From Aspergillus flavus (lineage: Eukaryota; Ascomycota; Eurotiomycetes; Eurotiales; Aspergillaceae), in NCBI RefSeq assembly GCF_009017415.1, contig NC_092407.1:744001-808000 (forward strand): a stretch of DNA of 64,000 nt, written 5' to 3'. Shown in pieces: positions 60,191 to 64,000 of the stretch; within the stretch, counting starts at the first letter, position 1; each line of letters opens with the position of its first letter. The notes below the pieces were generated by a model. That model was not told the origin of the DNA, did no database searches, and saw only the letters and a program-made list of their open reading frames with translations. The position numbers and the translations under genes are program-made.

Positions 60191-61527
60191 CTGACGCGGC
60201 TTTTGTTTTGGGTTATTCTTGGTTCTTTGTTAAGTTCCCTGTCAGTGCTGTTTAGTTCAGGCGGGGCGTCCAGTCCCTTATACTTTTTCAAGTTGATACC
60301 TCTACATGTCCCTTGTAAATGCACCTCTTACCTTTTATTAAATCCCAACATACTCTATAAACATTACCCATTATAGATATTCCTAACCTATTCAATTAAA
60401 TGTTGTCTCATACCATCATGGATGGGCGGGTAGATTTCAGCTATGACGAATACGGCTAGATAGCCATCTATTCCAGTACCCTATTGGCCCTGGATTAAGC
60501 TGACCCCACTTATTGTGTCAGGGGAAGCCCGCGATTCTATTTTATAGCGACCTCTAACGCAGGTTTTCTTGTTACCTTTCCAAATATCAATCGCGATCAT
60601 GCCCTCCCTCTCCTCAGCGAAGATATAATGCATTCCGCTGCGTAGGAGCGGGAGGCTAATACTCTATTGGCTAGGTTATCCCCACGATCGGACCGCTTCT
60701 TTGGTTATCTTAACCATAAAAATGCCTGGATGAAAGCGATTGTTGTTTGTGATCTAGGTCTAAGCTCTCTCAACAGGTGTTATGTGGTAGATATGAGAGA
60801 TTGGTTTTGTGGAAGTTTCAATCTCTCTATCCCAGTGATCATTGAAGGGTAGAAGGGCAGACAGCAACCTGGACATTACATTTTACTCCGATCTTCTCTT
60901 GTATATTGCATCGGCGGGAAATTCAAATGTGGGAATGGCAACGAGAAAATCCGATCTGAAGCTGGTACGTATGTATGTACTCCGTAAGCAAAACACCTGT
61001 TTCTATCGACATGGCCAGGGTTACCTGTCCTGCCACATGACCAAATTTGTTGTAACAACGCCATTACGTGATACCTCTTGACAAGAGCACAGTACTTGCA
61101 CATCAAAGGTCCTAGTCAGATGGCGATATCACGTAGCCATGGATATCATGCGCTATACATCGGGTGGGCATGGGTGGGGCTCAGAGTCCGAGATTGATGC
61201 CGTTGACTACGCCGATAGCTACGCCGAAGACTACCCCGATTGACGACGTACGGACTATACACGGGCTCACTTCCCTTGACTACAGTACTGAAATATGACG
61301 ATTGACGATCAAAAAAAGGAATGATGGTCCCCACTGGCGGCGTAGAATAACGATTCCACAATTTGATTATAGAATTGCGACATCAGAATTGTGTGGTCAG
61401 TAGATGTAATGGAGATTTGAATCTTGAGTATAAAAGTGGCTAGCGAGGGAAGACCTACAAACAGACTATCGATCCAAGGTCAGGACCCCATTGTGCTTTC
61501 TCTCTACAACTTCTCCATTGATTAAAA
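60191..61527. other. Intergenic, no gene seen
   Basis: Upstream of TauD copy 3. Near 61190-61240 there are imperfect repeats of GACTACGCCGATAGCTACGCC type. No gene can be supported. Confidence 0.5.
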
Positions 61528-62930
61528 ATGGCCGTGCCTCGTCTGAGCGGTCACCCTGAAATCGGCTACATGCCGGACTATGATGGCTATCTAGCGCGCG
61601 GGAAGCGAAGACAGGAGACGGAGACTCTCGACAAGAATGTTCCGGAAGGATTTCCCTCTCAATTAAACGGCAGTCTTGTATGGGATCCCAAGTCACTGGC
61701 CAATACCTACGACTGGAACTACCATCTCACTGCCGAGGAGCTTGACGAGATCAACAATGCCCTCCAACACTTCAGATGTATGATTGAGCTCAGACGATTT
61801 TGACAATGGAAATATTTTTACTGATTCAGAGATTCCTCGGCAGCGCTCAATAAGCCAATGGGCGAACTCTCCCCGGTCACATTTCCCTTGCCCAAGTTAC
61901 ACAGAGCATTGCGCGAAATCTCCCATGAAGTTCACAATGGGCATGGTTTCAAGGTCCTTCGTGGTCTACCAGTGGACAACTACACTCGGGAAGAGAACGT
62001 TATCATTTACGCCGGCTTGTCGTCTCATGTGGCACCTATCCGTGGTCGCCAAGACAGTACATGGCAAGGCAAGCCTGCGGATGTCCTTGTGGCCCATGTC
62101 AAGGATCTCAGTCACGGCCGCGACAGCCAGGACATTCCCGGCCCGGTGGTCACCGCAGATAAGCAGGTATTCCACACTGATGCTGGCGACATTATTGCAC
62201 TGTTCTGTCTGAGTGAAGGCGAATCAGGCGGCGAAAGCTTTCTTGCCAGTACCTGCCACGTGTATAACATCCTTGCTGCTAGGCGCCCGGACCTGATCAG
62301 AACCCTTTCTGAGCCTTGGCCTTTTGATGAGTGAGTCTTACTATTGATTTATAAGCCATCTTTGATTCAATGCACAAAGGGGCTAAATGATAATATTCGA
62401 TATCTAGCTTCGCCCCAACTGGTGATGTCTACAAACTGCGACCACTACTCTACTACCAGCCCGCTACCGAGACCGACCCCGAGCGGCTTATCATCCAATA
62501 TTCACGAAGAAACTTGACAGGCTATCGGGACTGCAAGCGGTCGGCGAAGATTCCACCGCTTACGGAAGCACAGGCAGAGGCGTTAGATGCTGTTCATTTT
62601 ACCGCTGAGGAAAATTCCATCTCATTGGACTTTCACAAAGGAGACATCCAGTTCGCTAATAACTTGAGTATTCTACATGCCCGAGCAGCCTTTACTGACT
62701 CCATCGAGAAGCAGTGAGTATTATACAAAAAAAAACCACATCGTTCGGGGAATGCAAAGCTAATTGATAGACGTCACCTTCTCCGACTTTGGTTGCGGGA
62801 TCCTGAATATGAGTGGAGAAAACCCAAAGATTTACAGGAGCGATTCGATCGGGTTTATGCAGGCATTACTATTGAGAGTTCAGTATTCCCCCTGGAAGCT
62901 ACTATTCGCAGCAGCAATGTTGCTACATAG
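61528..62930 (+). CDS. TauD/TfdA-type Fe(II)/2-oxoglutarate dioxygenase (copy 3)
   Basis: Predicted 404-residue third paralogue. Exons 61528-61777, 61832-62330, 62408-62713 and 62771-62930 (1215 nt, in frame). The first acceptor was placed at 61830-61831 because the adjacent AG would create a stop. Features: EGFPSQLNGSLVWDPKSL, VTFPLPKLHRALR, GFKVLRGLPVDNY, NVIIYAGLSSHVAPIRGRQD, HxD in VFHTDAGD, GGESFLAS, FANNLSILHARA and RHLLRLWLRDPEYEW. All three introns occupy the positions seen in copies 1 and 2. It diverges more from them than they do from each other. A C6 regulator starts 376 bp downstream. Confidence 0.9.
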
Positions 62931-63306
62931 TAGTTGCGATAGGGGCTATGCGGATCTGGGTGACCTATGTAGACCATCTCAATTATCAAAGTGGAGGTAT
63001 GCTGTTCTGTATTTCTCGGGTCGACCCTCTATTTTCTACTACCGTAAATATTGTCTATTAAGTGGGAGCTCCGTTCCAATACCTCTTTGAACTCTACATA
63101 CAGTACCGTGAAGTGGCTCTGGCTGTAATCCAGGCCCTAACTTGATGCTCTCGGCGGGGCGTCGAGCTCGGAGTAAAGCGAGTAAAAGCCGGAGTCGGCG
63201 TGTTCGAAGAGAAAAAGCGGGTCGATGTGGAGAAGCCCATATTCCTTTCCAAAACGGAGCTGAGAATAGAATTCTACTCCTACGCCGACCGCAATTTACT
63301 ATTCCT
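62931..63306. other. Spacer before the C6 regulator
   Basis: No gene seen; probable promoter of the regulator that starts at 63307. Confidence 0.55.
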
Positions 63307-64000
63307 ATGCCAACTCCGAGTGTCAATCGCTTGGCGTCAAAGTCCAGGAAGCTTCCGGCATGTGAACCATGTCGGGCAATGAAACTGAGGTGCGATCATG
63401 GAAGGCCAAGTTGTTCCAGGTGCAGAACAAGAGGTCTGGCTGATGGCTGTGTATACCGGACTAGACCTTTCAAACGACGTTTGACCCGGAGCTTGAGTGG
63501 ACAGGCGGAAGGAACTTCAAGGGCACAAAGTAGCTATGTCAGGGAAGATTCAACCATCAGGTCCAGAGAAGATGACGCAGCCTCTGTTCCGTCAAATGCT
63601 TCGGTTTCTACAGCCACGGCAATTCCCTTCGTTCAGTATCCCAACCCGGGCTACTTAGGCTCGTTTAGCCATACGACACTTTTCGACCAGCTGCCACCTC
63701 AGAATAATGCCGAGCCTGGCGCCGAGAGTCAACAAAGCGAGGATGGTCGAAGCGCCCCGAACAAGTGCGTGATCGATGACATCTGCATTAATAAGGGCGC
63801 AGAGCTAATTCTTGGGCTGCATCGCGAATTTTCTATCCGGTCACTTGCCCATCTCTTCCAGAAATGGGTTTCAACGGGGGCAAACCTCGCGTTAGCTGGC
63901 CCTTTGACTGGATCTTGTGCGTCGGCAGTTGACTACACTCTCGCACAGTGCGATGGAAAATACCCAACCGCTCGTGCTATATCGAAACGTCTCTTTCATA
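63307..64000 (+). CDS. Zn(2)Cys(6) transcription factor, 5' part
   Basis: A frame open from ATG 63307 to the window edge (231 codons seen, no stop). After a short basic stretch (NRLASKSRKLPA) comes a zinc cluster CEPCRAMKLRCDHGRPSCSRC, complete with a sixth Cys in GCVYR and the basic PFKRRLTR linker. Then follow a Ser-rich region and the PNPGYLGSFSHTTLF segment that precedes the regulatory domain in many fungal C6 proteins. It runs in the same direction as TauD copy 3 and is a candidate regulator of the dioxygenase/NIS genes, which is inference. The C-terminal two thirds lie outside the window. Confidence 0.85.
   Translation, partial: MPTPSVNRLASKSRKLPACEPCRAMKLRCDHGRPSCSRCRTRGLADGCVYRTRPFKRRLTRSLSGQAEGTSRAQSSYVREDSTIRSREDDAASVPSNASVSTATAIPFVQYPNPGYLGSFSHTTLFDQLPPQNNAEPGAESQQSEDGRSAPNKCVIDDICINKGAELILGLHREFSIRSLAHLFQKWVSTGANLALAGPLTGSCASAVDYTLAQCDGKYPTARAISKRLFH

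Overview
The window looks like nuclear DNA of a filamentous ascomycete, most likely an Eurotiomycete of the Aspergillus/Penicillium type. The genes carry many short introns (about 45-95 bp) with GT..AG ends and CTAAC/CTGAC branch sites. The recognisable products are typical of these moulds: Zn(2)Cys(6) and Fun_TF regulators, a HET protein, APH-fold proteins, DUF3431, DUF899, Rrb1, Spg1, a Dal5-type MFS carrier and GH31. No prokaryotic features are seen. Every multi-exon model below was assembled by eye from splice signals. Those given with exon lists close in frame to the last base.

Layout. (1) 0-20.5 kb is a gene graveyard: decayed copies of at least seven proteins (a large fungal unknown, a BTB protein, an unrecognised one, an ExK-type family, a 'HIDLN' family, a LaeA-like methyltransferase and a kinase-like protein). 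One intact regulator sits among them at 10.9-12.7 kb. (2) 20.5-33.0 kb is an ordinary gene-dense block: DUF3431, an Ecm33-like membrane protein, a C6 regulator, head-to-head rrb1 and spg1/tem1, a DUF899 protein and a QCR8 paralogue. (3) 33.5-42.2 kb holds a C6 regulator, a Dal5-type transporter and a divergent GH31 glycosidase, a plausible catabolic module. (4) 42.7-48.5 kb is accessory: a decayed and an intact APH-fold protein in tandem, then a HET protein. (5) 49.2-56.4 kb carries two divergent TauD-type dioxygenases, an IucA/IucC (NIS) siderophore-type synthetase and a D-2-hydroxyacid dehydrogenase. (6) 57.4-64 kb has a small SET protein, a second DUF3431 gene, a broken DUF6914-like gene, a third TauD paralogue and the start of another C6 regulator.

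The most interesting candidate system is the 49-64 kb stretch. A non-NRPS carboxylate-amine ligase of the aerobactin/rhizoferrin synthetase superfamily lies beside two of three homologous Fe(II)/2-oxoglutarate dioxygenases, a 2-keto/2-hydroxyacid reductase and a regulator. This could be an uncharacterised fungal NIS pathway making an iron-chelating or other poly-carboxylate metabolite. That reading is inference from gene content. The intervening SET, DUF3431 and DUF6914 genes may be bystanders.

The graveyard is also informative. Its lesions include a perfect 13-bp tandem duplication, single-base indels often in homopolymers, and nonsense codons of which several fit a single C-to-T change at CpA, the context favoured by repeat-induced point mutation.
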